Source: Bolinopsis microptera
Lineage: Eukaryota; Ctenophora; Tentaculata; Lobata; Bolinopsidae
Reading direction: 5' to 3'
DNA: 64,000 nucleotides
NCBI RefSeq assembly: GCF_026151205.1
Contig: NC_087075.1
Span: 6,466,858 to 6,530,857, forward strand
Part shown: in pieces, positions 1 to 13,500 of the stretch
Layout of the letters: every line of letters starts with the position of its first letter
Numbering within the stretch: the first letter of the stretch is position 1
The notes under the pieces: generated by a model
Database searches by the model: none
Told to the model about the DNA's origin: nothing
The model's input: only the letters and a program-made list of their open reading frames with translations
Position numbers and translations under genes: made by a program

Positions 1-3000
1 GGTGTGATGTGAAATTTGATATCAGTTTCAGATCTTTTGGGTTTTTAATCTTAGTTCGGCGTTGCTTTGTGCTCCTTGATGATTTGATCTCAGTTTCAGA
101 TCTTTTATTTTGGTTTTTAATCTTTGTTCGGCATTGCTTTGATATGTGCTTCTTGGATAATTTCATTGCTACACCTGTAATTGTACTTAATATCTACTTC
201 ATAATACATATTCAATAGAGCTATAAGAGAGGGAGTTTGGAACCGGGAAAATGTTATCAAGTGTGTAAACAATATCTATAACTCCAGTTCCATGACACAA
301 GCAGATTTTTTGTTGCAAGATCTGTAATGTGAAACACGATCCCTGTTTGAAACTCTACCATCTCAAGTTTTAATAAGCTACCTAGATAATTGAAATTTTA
401 GCTCGAAAACAACTTTGTCTCTTTATATCAGTGCCTGGTGTAAGCTTTAGTCACAGTACATACTAATGATCATCGTTAACAATCATTCGCGCGTTACTCG
501 ACATTCGACATTCGACTGATTTCCAACTGCTTCATCTTCAGAACGGTGCGGCATACCAGGCTCCATATATTCATTTGCACCTCAAAATGTTCCAATATTT
601 TCGATTCCTAGGGACTTTTTGTCACCGGCTGTTTTATCTTAGCGGTACGGTTCCAGTTAAACGTTTACATTGCGTCTAGCTGTAAATAGCCCCTTGACTG
701 CAGTAAAAACCCGTCCCCGTAATCACACGTTTTCTAAACGCACGACACGCATAACTCCTCATTCGTCGATCGTTAAATTTTTCGAATACCTTAGTAATCA
801 GTATTTACGAGTTGCTGATTTTTTCAAATAGAGTTAACACCAAATCCTGATTGCACACAACGCAAGCATTCCATAGCGATTCTGTCATTGTAGGGGAGTG
901 TGAAGAACAAACTGAAATTATCACACCATATCACCGGCCCTAGCCATGTAAACTCTACTTCATGCATGCTTTTCTCTCATATTCCTACTCTTTCCCAGAT
1001 TTACTCGGTGCATAAATTAATATCTGGGCAAAATTGATATCTGGCTGTTTGCCAGGAATCCCAAGTTATGTGTTGCAAGCATGATTGTAGAACTATTTAT
1101 GTGTGTCTGTTTGCTGCTGTTATTATACTAGATAATGTTAATGTGCGCCGCCTCACCATGTTTCAGTGGAGCAGGTCTTTGTCCAGTTAGATTGGTGTAA
1201 CGGTTGCCTCACCACTGGTGTCCTTGACGTTTGTGGATGTAAATTCCTTACTGTTGTTGAGCTTGTTGGTATATAGTTTACGTCGTCACACGGATCTACA
1301 TTCTACATATTCTATCAATAGAGCAACGTTAATAGAGATAATATTAAAGTTCAGCGACAGAACCGTGTTGTTAAGTTCAGATCATTCTATGTGGACGGTC
1401 AGGGGATTAGTCTATAATTGTCTGTAATTAATTAACCCGATTACAGATGAAGCAGGAAATTAAAGCTCGAGCTCGAGTCCTTTTCACTTTTCTTATATTT
1501 TCTATAAAATCTGTATTTATTTGAATGAATAAGCATGGCTTTCTAGGATAAATTATTGCTATAACAACCTCAGCTTCCTATTTTTCATTACAGTTTATCA
1601 GATCAGAGGACCACGCTAGTTGAAATTTTGTGAGCCCTGATACAGTGATAGTTACAGTGATAGTTACAGTGGTAGTTACAGTGATAGTTAATCGCTGATA
1701 ACTTTTCAATCTATATCCAGTGATCTCCAGCTCCTACATCTGATCGCCAGAAAGCTCATCAGTGATGAGCGAGCTTTTTGCGCTTTTTGCCGGCAAGTAC
1801 TTCATGTTGTAATTTTGTATCTTTTATTTTTATGGCTGAAAACTAATTGCATGTTAGCTAATTAATTAACAATTAATTACGATAGTTAAATTATTTCTTT
1901 GCTTTAGTGTCAAGTGAAGGAGCAAAAAGAACCTACTAGAATGATTTCTTTTGCTTTCGTAACCTGTAATAGATAATTTGTTCGTTATACGTATTGATTC
2001 GATTATGACGTTGTTATCGAAGAATTAGACTTATGTTACGAATACTGGCTGGGCGGTGAGCCAAATGTTTTTCTGAAACGCGCCACCAATCGATCAGCTT
2101 TCAGCATTGACCAGTAAAAATCCAGAATCGATGTCACGTGTCACCTCCTCCTTACAAATCACGTATCACCTCCTCCTTACAAGTCTCTTTTATTTATATA
2201 TTTTACTTGCGTTTTTGTCTTATAGTTGCTGTGCTCGACCTACAAGTATTACTTAGCATTGTTAATATAGGTAGTGTGGTTAGTGTAGTTATTGTAGGTT
2301 ATATAATATAAATGTTATATAGCCAATAATCGATGACAAAAGATAGCATAAGATGGTGATCATTGCCTATATTTTATTTCGTTGCAGCTGCCCCCGGCCC
2401 CGATCATCTACACTCATAAATGAGACAGATGTTAGGTATATAGCTCTCGCCCTATAAACAGAATCAGAACTGAACTCATAGTTTTAAGGATTTAGATAAG
2501 AGAACTTATTTGCTGAACGTAATTTTCTGAAATTCTTTATGCTTCCATGACAATGATCAGTCCAATATCATCATTCCAATACTATATTTTGCTTATTTAG
2601 CACTTGCGGACTTTTGCTACAAACTTGCGTAACTCTTATTGCTTTGCTCCCACAAAAACATACGAAAATATTAAATAATGATCCCGCACACGGCTCCTTT
2701 TCAGGAACCCCCCGAAAATAATCCCCCATTTGCTATCAAATTAACAAGTTATTTACAAGTTATTTATCTCCCGTTTGCCAGTAATTCAATACACTAACAA
2801 AACTTCCCCGCGAATTACCTGTATTATATATTGTGTATGCTGCTGCGTTCCTGCCATTCCAGCTCCAGGTTGTAACGCTGATCATTGTCTGATCATTACC
2901 ATTTACACTCCTGTACCGCCTCCCTCCTTGTGTAGTACAGGTCCTGTCCCCCTCCCTCCCTTGTGTAGTACAGACTACAGGTCCTGTCCCGCCTCCCTCC

Positions 3001-3445
3001 TTGTGCAGTACAGTTTTATAAACATTCCCTCTTGTTTTGTTTGGAGTTAGTCTGTCGGGGCATGAGTCGATTTTAGCAGTTGTGGAGTATAACCAATTAT
3101 GAGACCATGTTTTTATTGCTGCTTCTAACTTCTAAGTGATAACTTCTTTCAGTGATATAGCGGGGTCTTCCATATTCCATAACTGCCCTACGACTGCATG
3201 TACACTCTCGTAATCTATCAAACTGCTCACCTGCATCTTTATTTATTGGAAAAAACACATTTCTGTGAGAGAAATTTATTCCGTAATCCGAATGTTCCAT
3301 CATAATTATACTCAGTAATTCAGGAGACGTGAATATTAGAATGATTAGGGCCATGCTTTTGTCCTAGCGATAAGATAATGGCTGTGTTATTACTTACTTA
3401 CTAATGAGCGTGTTGCTGTTACCTACCATTATTATTACGGTTCAG
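1..3445. other. Non-coding flank with short tandem repeats
   Basis: No convincing gene is visible; open frames are short and without family resemblance. Small repeats: an imperfect two-copy repeat of about 70 bp (roughly 19-160), a 12-bp repeat around ACAGTGATAGTT (about 1641-1690), a 26-bp unit ending in CACCTCCTCCTTACAA twice (about 2131-2185), and three copies of a Pro-codon-like CCTCCCTCCTTGTGTAGTAC unit (about 2920-3015). Confidence 0.5.
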
Positions 3446-3525
3446 AGTTTCGGCTTTGAGGGTGGCCCTGTGCCAGGAGTCACTACCATATTTGGGAATC
3501 ACGTGCAAGGAGTCCGACGATTTGC
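3446..3525 (+). CDS. Orphan exon resembling carboxylesterase/cholinesterase N-terminus
   Basis: Between an acceptor (TTCAG) and a strong donor (C|GTAAGT) lies an open 80-base frame reading GGPVPGVTTIFGNHVQGVRR followed by FA. Type-B carboxylesterases, cholinesterases and neuroligins begin with V.T..G.V.G....V..F.GIPYA, so the final FA plus phase 2 would lead into GIPYA. I found no following exon encoding that motif before 5.3 kb and no preceding signal-peptide exon. It may be a remnant, part of a gene with long introns, or chance. Confidence 0.3.
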
Positions 3526-4840
3526 GTAAGTAGGCTTGGCCGTGGCGATATCCTGATTATTTTATTGGATTTCGCTGTTCAGATTTTTGTGACTTCTTAC
3601 TACTCGAAGTTTAATCTCACACCATAACGTTAGTTCCTCCAATTCTGAACCTCAAACTCACCTTAGTTGTTACCACAAACATATTATCTCAAAAGGTTCA
3701 AAACTTACCTCAAAATTTATTGAAAGTTTTGCATGATAAGTCAAAAGACAATAACCTTTATCCTAAAAACAAGATTTAAAAAAAACAAAACGGCGGGGTG
3801 TCAAGGAAAGAACATGATCCCCAAGTACGCACTACTTATAGAAATAGATACTTGTTTGTGCCGATCTTGATGGATAAAAGAAACGATGGAAATTTGTATA
3901 TCTAAAACGAATTACCCTTCAGTCAGAATATTGACAGTATGTGTTAATGCATTGCTCCCAGCTCCCCCTCCCTTTCCGTGTAGAAATCACATTTTCCAAA
4001 CCCCTACCCCAGGATGTATTACGTGATATGTGAATGATTCCTTAGTAAATAATTTTGGATGTTTTCTCGTAGACCTGGTAAGTTACGTTTATTGAATTAA
4101 AATTACCCAGATGTAGTGGTAGTGTTTACTCAACATCGCGCCCCGTAATTCAATCATTATTTTAACACTCACTGAACGGACCCTTATCTTAACACGCCAC
4201 CAGAGTCGAAACTCGAAATCTTTCTAGTTCATTTTCAATTTTTGTTGTCGTTCCCTTGGAAACCATTCTTACCTTTGTGCCCTACTTATTGTTTGTGACT
4301 CGTTGCCAGCTGGTCTTGCCTCGGTCGTCGTCCAAACATATGAAAGTGTGTCAGCTAAATCTATGTTCTGATAATATTATGGTAATCCTCTCTGGAGCGT
4401 TAGTGACAAACAAATTTAGACTCGAATATTTCTGAATACTGATACATGTTCATATAATTAAAGTTGATGGATCTGTATTGTTAAATAAGAGCTCATTTTA
4501 CAAATATATTTTACATGCTGTTCATATATACATGAATTTATTGGCACAACATACATATATATATTATATAGTATATTCATGTGTCAATAAATTTTATATA
4601 CTTGCTCATGTGCCATATATATTTTATAAGGATTTAAATTTTTAGTCATTACACTATTGTATTTGCTTGTTTTAGTGGCTGTGAAATCAGTTATTCATCT
4701 TGCAAAGTTTCAGAGTCGTGGTTAACAGCAGCTGATTTGTTTATTTTTATTATTTTATTTGCTATTTTTAATTAATCTTTTCATTCGACCACCACTTGAA
4801 TCGAGTATTAATTGTCATTTCTTTTATTCAAACTGTTCGT
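3526..4840. other. Non-coding, one imperfect palindrome
   Basis: No gene seen. Around 4533-4602 an AT-rich segment is flanked by inverted GAATTTATTGGCACA-like arms, which could form a hairpin or be a decayed MITE. Confidence 0.4.
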
Positions 4841-5245
4841 TGTGTAGCAACACTACCTTATATTTATTTTATATGGTAATATCACAATAACTATAGGAAC
4901 ACTACCTTATATAGTAATGTCACTATAGCAACACTACCTTATATGGTAACGTTGCTGTAGCAACACTACCTTATTATATAGCAACGTCACTATAGCAACA
5001 CTACCTTATTATATGGTAACGTTGCTATAGCAACACTACCTTATTATATAGCAACGTCACTATAGCAACACTACCTTATTATATGGTAACGTTGCTATAG
5101 CAACACTACCTTATTATATAGCAACGTCACTATAGCAACACTACCTTATATGGTAGCGTTGCTATAGCAACACTACCTTATTATATGGTAATGTCACTAT
5201 AATAGCAAGACCACCTTAATCCTTATATGGTCACATCACTAACTT
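4841..5245. repeat. 35-bp minisatellite of two alternating monomers
   Basis: The unit begins TATAGCAACACTACCTTATT and ends either GGTAACGTTGC (type A) or AGCAACGTCAC (type B). A and B alternate, giving a 70-bp higher-order repeat of about eight monomers with degraded edge copies. The junction GTTGCTATAGCAAC is a palindrome. A TCGTTGTGTAGCAA segment occurs at both edges. The array ends about 60 bp before the first recognised exon of the CH-domain gene, so it may lie in its promoter or first intron. Confidence 0.85.
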
Positions 5246-5302
5246 TATCGTTGTGTAGCAAAGAAACAGGTTCGAAGACATGTGGCTACAAGAACAGCAA
5301 GG

Positions 5303-7567
5303 ATGAATGCAGACGAAGTTAAGGTCAAATGGCTGAACATACAGAAGCGGAGTTACACAAACTGGATCAATGAGGTGAAATATTTGAGATATTTGAGATA
5401 TTTGAGATATTTGAGATATTTGAGATATTTGAGATATTTGGCATATTTAACATATTTGACATATTTCAAAGATATTTCATTTTAGTGGACTGTGGAACCA
5501 TTTAGAATTATCGGTTGGGATCCATGATTAAAATAATAGAGGGGCTCACGGTATTTCACAGTATTTCCACTTGAAACGCTGGCTGGCACTTTGAACATAC
5601 TTTGACCGTAGTACGTACTCTGACTGTAGAATCGATTAAAAGTGGTCCGGACTCACTCCGGCCGTAATGATTAGATTGATTTTTATAAGTTATGGGTGAA
5701 CTTATTGAAAATTTCTAAAAACCCGCCAATTATAAATCAGTGCACTATAAGTTTTTGATCACACATTTTGATAATTAGAGATTGAAAGTTCACACTCTTT
5801 AAGTCGTGTCAGACCCCTGGACCGTGAGGCTTGTTCCCCTTTTTCACAGAGCTGTAAATGTGAAACTCATTATTCACAATTCGTGGTCTGATATTTGATA
5901 ACTCGATAAAATAATTTAGAGATAGACCGGGATAGACTAGTTTCTTTTCACGTTCCTTCCCTTTGTTATGCGAAAATTTTGGTTTAAAATTCATAGTCTG
6001 TAGCAGATTCCTGACACTCAAGTTAGAAATGTTTGTGAGCATTGCACGGCCAGACATGATAGTCACGACCGGATATTGATATCACATATCACGAAAATTT
6101 GATCCTGCTATGAAGTCAGTAGCATCTATAGATCGGAGTGCCCGGCTGACAGTAATTCTAATTTTAGCTATCCTTAAATTTATCCATCACGTTTAGCCTT
6201 AGGGTTATCACAATGCGAATGTGGATTAACGGTATATTTTTGGAGCCTTAGCATAATTCTGGGAATAATTTTATAATTTCTCATAATTTTATATTTTCTT
6301 GCGATGCATTTCTAAAACTGAAAATCCAAAACGATCTCTCGCTATCTGCTATTCAGCTTTCACCGAATTTTGGAATTGTAAAAAAACCTAAACCGGATTC
6401 AAAACCAAAAAGAATTCTTTAAAGATCATGATAAAATGATCGTTAACACACTTGATCTGCGACAGTAATCGCATCGGACCGTTATTTAACTCCAACAGCA
6501 ATTAGTCTAGCTGTAATTAGCCTGTAATTGATTTATTGCATCAGGTGCTCCGTCCCACGGGTGTGGTGGTTAACGACATAGTGGATGACATCGGGTCTGG
6601 GGTCCTGCTATGTAAACTAGCCATGTTACTCACCATGAAGAAGATAAGGTACCAGAAGAACCCCAAACTAGTATTCCAGGTTAGCGAATTTAATTTTGAT
6701 TGGCTTGTAATCTAAGGTTTCCAATAAATTCATTAAGATAAATTCCGGTTCGTTAACGGATATGTCATAGATTTTGTAGATATTTATAACTTTGTAGATA
6801 TTTATAACTTTGTAGATATTTATAACTTATAAGAGCGAATTTCACGTATTATATGTTTAAAATCACCGTTTTCTTTCAGCGTCAAGAAAATATCCAGAAA
6901 GCTTTAAACCTTATAGAGCAGTCCGGATGTAAACTTATCAATATAGGTTGGTTTTAGTAAACTTAATTTTGCCAAATTGTTGACTTTTTCCGGGTACATA
7001 GACATTAAAACTATTTTTAGAAATCAAATTATTTGACGTGGTAAATAGTATAGACCGTGAGAAAGTTTGTAATATCTGCTCAGTTGGATATTTCATGATA
7101 GCATACTGTATATCGTCACAATTCAGCTGAGCACGTGCTGCCGAGATCACAAGCAGTGCTACCCACGTGCTACCCACGTGCTACCCACGTGCTGTCGAGA
7201 TCACAAGTAGTGCTACCCACGTGCTACCCACGTGCTACCCACGTGCTGTCGAGATCACAAGTAGTGCTACTGCTACCCACGTGCTCGATAGGGCAGATAT
7301 CGCCTGTGTGACTGGATATGCCGTCATTATATAATATTATATAACTGAATATATCATGTAAAACTATATTATATAACTTAATAATATTATATAATACTCA
7401 TCTGGTGTGATCTTTATTTCCTGACCACTAACATTACATTCGCTATACTACACTACTATACTTTACTACTATACTATACTACAGGAGCATCAGACATACT
7501 TACCAAGAACGAGAAACTCATCCTGGGTCTGATGTGGCAGCTAGTTCAACACTTCCATGTCTTCCAG
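5303..7567 (+). CDS. CH1-coding exons 1-4 of the tandem CH gene
   Basis: Exon 1 (5303-5374) ends TNWINE, exon 2 (6545-6679) continues VLRPTGVVVNDI through CKLAMLL, exon 3 (6880-6946) reads ENIQKALNLIEQSGCKLINI, and exon 4 (7485-7567) reads ASDILTKNEKLILGLMWQLV. Phases are 0, 0, 1, 0. In order these are the helices of a type-1 CH domain as in filamin: the W..IQ...Y.NW start, the N-[IV]..AL core and the LILGL.W end. Introns are 0.2-1.2 kb. Confidence 0.85.
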
Positions 7568-10500
7568 GTTACCTCTCTTTTTCAACAGCATTTAATTCAT
7601 GCATTAAACTTTAGCTCCTTTTGATCTTTGAAATCTAGTACATTTTAGGATTTCTACAACCGCGAATTTTACATTTTCACTTAATATTTACTTTAAATCG
7701 ATTTGAGATAAAATGGGTTTATATATCTAGAGAGATAATCCTGCTATTGATGCATCCGTTGTAAGTATTGTGAGTATAGCTAATTAGCTGAAATTAGCTG
7801 GCAGAAACTTTGCTAATTAAAGCAATTAATAGCAATTCATGCTGAATGATTTAAATAATCATTATTCAACTAATTTCAAACTCACCATAATGAAATTAAT
7901 TATTATATAAAGTCATTATTTTAAGAGCAATTATAATTTCATTGGAAAAAATTAACGAAATATTAAACATTAATTTGAGGACTAGCTTGATAGCAAAGCT
8001 AGAAAATTCCCCAAAATGTTGTGCCTATTAAAATGATGGATAGTTTGATAGTTTGGTAATTTGATAGTTTGATAGTTTGATAGTTTGATAGTTTGATAGT
8101 TTGATAGTTTGATAGTTTGATAGTTTGATAGTTTGATAGTTTGATAGTTTGATAGTTTGATAGGTTGATAGGTTGATAGTTTGATAGTTTGATAGTTTGA
8201 TAGTTTGATAGTTTGATAGTTTGATAGTTTGATAGTTTGATAGTTTGATAGTTGGATAGTCTGATAGTTTGATAGTTTGATAGTTTGATAGCATCCTCCT
8301 AAATCTAAACAACAGACAATATCTCTGCAGTTTTAATGTGCTGATGAGGGCCTTTCACCCCGCTATAACATTCGCTGTACCAGCTTCATGACCCTGTAAT
8401 ACCACGTAATATACCCCCCACCTGCTAACCCAAACCCCGTAATACCCCTACCACCCCCCCCCCCCCCCCCCCCCTATAATACCCCCACCTGCTACCCTTC
8501 CTAGCTGATGTAACATATACATTTATGAGTTATGACTAATGATTATACCCACACATTTTTAAAATCACTTACATCTTTATATAAATAGCAATCAAATATA
8601 CCGGAAAACTAAATCTAGATGATGATGATTGCAGATCATGAAACCCAAAACTTGTGCACAATCATGAGTTTCAACTTTCAAACATTAGTTTTGAAAGAGT
8701 TTGAAATAGTTGTGCTATATAAGCGATTTAAAGTGCATCTGTGTATGTGGGTACTGGGTATGTGTTCCTAATGTGGTATTCATTCATAATGAACGTGTAT
8801 TGAATCTCAGGAGCTAGAACAATGACAATGCACACTTATAAATGTGCGATACAAGTTCCAGCTTGAAACTAGAGAGAGAGAGAGAGAGAGAGAGTGTGTG
8901 AGAGAGAAACTAAGCCTCATCACCCTCAGCTAATACAATCAATTCCTCATTATTATATTATAATGCCGTCGTTCACTTTAATCAGCTTCTTTCAATCGAG
9001 AATTGCTGTGCAAAATTGCTAATTTTATTTATGTCATCGCTGTTGCTTTGTTAACATATGACCAAATTTGTTTTTACATAAGCTTAGCTGTTGATTTGAA
9101 AAAAAAACAAATTCATTTGATCAACATGAAGTCTGGCCAGTACTACTGAAGGTTAAACTGTTATATTGCTGCAATAAAATCACTTTCATATTGTTTATTT
9201 GATAAGTTTGAATCACTTAATTTATAAAAATCAATTTTGTTATCAATACAGTAATCAATCACCATCATCATAATATTCACTGCAAAATCTTATCAAAAAT
9301 TCTAACATGAAGGCCTCGTTTTAATTTTATTTAAAAGCACTAACACAATAATATCCTCACAGTTAGTTAGTTTAAAATATACTTTTCTCTTCAGTCGATA
9401 AAAAATGTAAAGAGTTTGAATCAAACTATGAAGGATGAAAATCTGATGGGAAATGCTGGGGATGAAACTGATGAGATCTACGACGAGTTGACACCCGCCG
9501 AAAAGTTAGATTTCTTTTATCTAACTTCATGATAGCTTTAGCTGCATTTCAAATCCTTTTTGTTCAACATTTTGTCGCAGTAGTGGCATTGCAGAGGCGT
9601 TCAAGTGCCGTTCTGGTGACATCATTATTTTAGCTACACCGTTGTTAAATTTATGATATTGTTGCTGGGTAGCAATTTATTATAGTTCCTTTCAGGAAAC
9701 ATAAATCCTCTGAGATCAAGAAACAGATTATAGGTGAGTCTAGATCTTTCGTACAAGCGCATTGTCTCAAAGTGCTAGAAACTTTGAGATAAGTTTCAAA
9801 TTCTATGGTTAATTAACAGCTTAAACGTCACATTTGTCCTTTTTTTAATGATCATGTAAACTCAAATAAAAGGAGATTCATTCTTTCTTCATCGGACTAA
9901 TCAACATCAAAGAGCTTAGAAATCTCCTCAGAAAAGTCAGATTTAGCTAAATTCCTCTGCCTATATAACAGCGTTCATATTAAAGTTTGAGTTATACGCT
10001 CCCCCTTTAAAAACCTATCCATAATCTCGAGAACGGGTTTAAATACTCTTTCCGGAGCGTCCATACCGAGCAAGTAATCATCGTGGTTATACTTGTCTAT
10101 AAACATGACTTTCACTATGCTGGGGTAAATCGTCTTTATCAACCACATCACGTCTCTTGTGTCGCCTGATGATAACTTAATAAGAGTCACGAATTAGGTA
10201 CATATTTAATTTTATGATAATAATAAGAGTTACGAAGTATAGGTTATTATTGTAAGGTACAATAACATATTGAATTTTGCGCGACCTTTGTCTCAAACAT
10301 GTAAGTGAAGCTTTGGTTATGCACCTTAGAATTATACAGTTAAACCTCGATTGAACTCAGTAACTGCATAATTCCAATTTTACGAGAGTTAAACTCGGTT
10401 ACACATTTAATGTTAATGTCCGACAACCATGAAAACATTCTCGTAGCACCCCGCTGGTATTCGGAGAGAGGGTGACCTAAATATTTTAAACTGGGCCACT

Positions 10501-13500
10501 TTCCACTGACCTAGCCAGACGTTACCGCCTGCTACCAGTACAGTAGGGATAATAAGAGTCACGTGATAATAAGAGTCACGTGATAATAAGAGTCACGTGA
10601 TAAGAGTATAGGACACGTGACACTTTCCACTGACCTAACCAGTCGTTACCGCCTGCCACCAGCACAGTTGGGATAATAAGAGTCACGTGATAATAAGAGT
10701 CACATGATAGTAAGAGTCACGTGATAATAAGATTCACGTGATAATAAGAGTGTAGGACACGTGACACTTTCCACTAACCTAGCCAGTCGTTACCGCCTGC
10801 CACCAGCACAGTAGGGACCCTCATGTTAGTGATGTTGTACAGTGGGGGAGTGGTCTGGTTGTACCGGTCCATGTTGGCTTTCTCTGAGCCGTAGTCAAAC
10901 TTCTGGACACGTTTGTAGCGGAGAAGTTGGGCCCAGTGGATTATGTCTTTTGTTGAGGTTGATTGGTCACCATGGGCTTGGTAGATGGGATACCTGAGTG
11001 GACAGGTTACAGCAGGTCAAAAACAGACAAACAAACAAACAAGCAGGTTATAGCTTTACAAATTCTAATATATAACGAAGAAGGGGAGTATTTTCTGTAA
11101 ATGGTTATCCTCTATTATCTACAGAATAACCCAGAGATTTGGATCGACCCTCAAAGTTAACATGTTAAAGTTAACATTAAACATGTTAAAGTTAACAAAG
11201 TTAACATGATTAAACCGTGTTTTGTTGTAGTTAGAGATGTCGAAGCCACTAACAAGAGAGTCCAGTGTCTCACATAGACCCATGGTTATAGCGTCCTCGG
11301 GACAGATCTTAGTAGCGAAGTATAGTGCAACCTGGGGTGATGGTTTGTTAAGAACCACTGTAGCTGTGTTAGTTTCCCATGGAAAATTTCCCTTTTTAGT
11401 AAGAATGTGAACTGTTGTGTCAAGTGGTAAGTCAAAGTGTCACTGCAGTTTAGCCTTAAATCTTAAATCTACAAATAGTGAGGTTCGTAAGAAACTGTGT
11501 CTCAATTTCAGTTGTGTAAGTACTAAGTGGGCTGGGTTTGATGGAATGATTATAGAGGACAGTGCCTAGGGTAGAGGGTGGAGAGTTAGTGGGGTCCAGT
11601 TTCGTATTTTAACACGCCTAGATTAGTTTATGTAATTTAAAGTATCACGCTTTGATTTTATTCATCACTTAACAATACGCACGAATAACAACGCCACATT
11701 ATAATAAAAACATCACAACTTTAAGAAAACTACCGCTGAAGGGGGATCAAATTGCCTGTTGCCCAGCAACCAGTAGAGCACGCCCTCTAAATCCACCAGA
11801 TCTTTAAGTGCAGCTATGAGTCCTTTAGCGTAGCTGATTCTAGCGATGGGGGCTAGGGCAGTGAACAGTGAGATTTTAGATGCTAAGTCAGGATTACTGG
11901 AGAAACCCATGAAACCCATTTCAGTTCCTTGGGAATGTCCGACGTAGAAGACCTTCTTTCGTCCTGTTACCTGAGTTAAATAGGTGTAATAAATTAATAA
12001 TTAGGATTCATACATGGAATACAATTTCACTATCACGAATAAAAATTCAGGAATAAAAGTTAGGGGTTAGGAAGACAATTTAGTATCAGCTTCAAGACCT
12101 GTGTCACGTGTCATAGAGATATGTCACGTGTCAGTGAGACCTGTTAATCAGAATCTCACCTTAAGAACATGTTCCACCATGGCGGGCAGGTCTATTTCTG
12201 CCATCTCCTGAAATGAGAAGTCCCAGAACTCCTTGTCGTTGGTGGTAAGGGTGGTGTGGTTTAGAGAGTAGATGTTACCCCTCGCGTGATTGTAGGACTG
12301 AATCCCTACCGGACGGAATCACTACCACCCAAATATCACTACTGGTAGTGATTTAGTCCGGTAGAGATTCAGTCCGAAAATATACCTCAATCCCTACCAG
12401 ATGATCTTAGTTCACTAGTTCTAATATCATGACGTGATCTGAGCCGGGGCTCTCATGGAGTGCTTGCTATGGGGCCTGGCAGACATGTGATCCACAGACT
12501 TACGTACGCAACGAGGAGCCCTAACGAGAACTGGTTCGGATCAAGTCATCCATAATGACCTGCTATACGACAATACAGTGATGTGAACCTTCACATGCTC
12601 GGTATCTCAATCAGCTAGCGGGAATAATATATAACACACATAACCCCGGCATGCGCAGGGATTATATTTCAATTTTTCCCGCGACGCGCGGGAAAAATTT
12701 ATAATAATTTCGAGTGCGAAGCACGAGGGATTATTATGAAAATAACCCCGACGTGCTTTAGCACGAGGGGTTATTTTAATATAACTTAAGCGTGCCGGTG
12801 TTATGTGTTATAAACCCCTCCGGGTTAGTGCTAGGATCAACAAATTTGACATTTTACTCTTAATTCTAGCCATATGAGATCAGTATGGAAAATATGAAAT
12901 GGAATTGGGCACTACCAAATTGAAATAAATACAACTAAGGTACAATGACATTTGAAATTGGCGTTATATCTAAACATTATTCCTCAGTCAGAAGTACGTT
13001 GAATGAATATGAATATCGATATAAAGGGGCGTCGAGTTAAGCCTGGCAAGCGATAAAAGGTGGAGCTAATAATGATATCGTGTCATGAAGTTCATCAAAG
13101 TAGACGACTATAATACATGGCTTATATCAAACACGACAAAATTAACCGGACGAAATCAAATGTAACCGTCGAGACAAGTTCTGGAACTGGTCCTATTAAT
13201 GTAAGAGTTTAAGTAATGTAAGCAGTGTGCTGGAGTTTTGCCAGCGCCTGCAATTAGACCGATACGTAGATCAAGTGTATTTATAGTTCTTACGTTAAGC
13301 CATAGGTCACGTGACATTTTTTACCAATGCGCGTCGTAGTAGTTAGTCACGTGATACACGTCATCAAAACACGTGACAGTGCGCAGTTGAAATTCTCATG
13401 GAATATCAAAACAAAACAAATCTTGTTGAGCCAAATTAGCGGGGCGGGATTATAGAAGTTGTGCCGGGGTTATTTATTCAGCGGGAAAAAACTAACAGCG

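Noticed and set aside
8028-8312. Repetitive minus frame over the TTTGATAG array
   Set aside because: Simple-sequence artefact.
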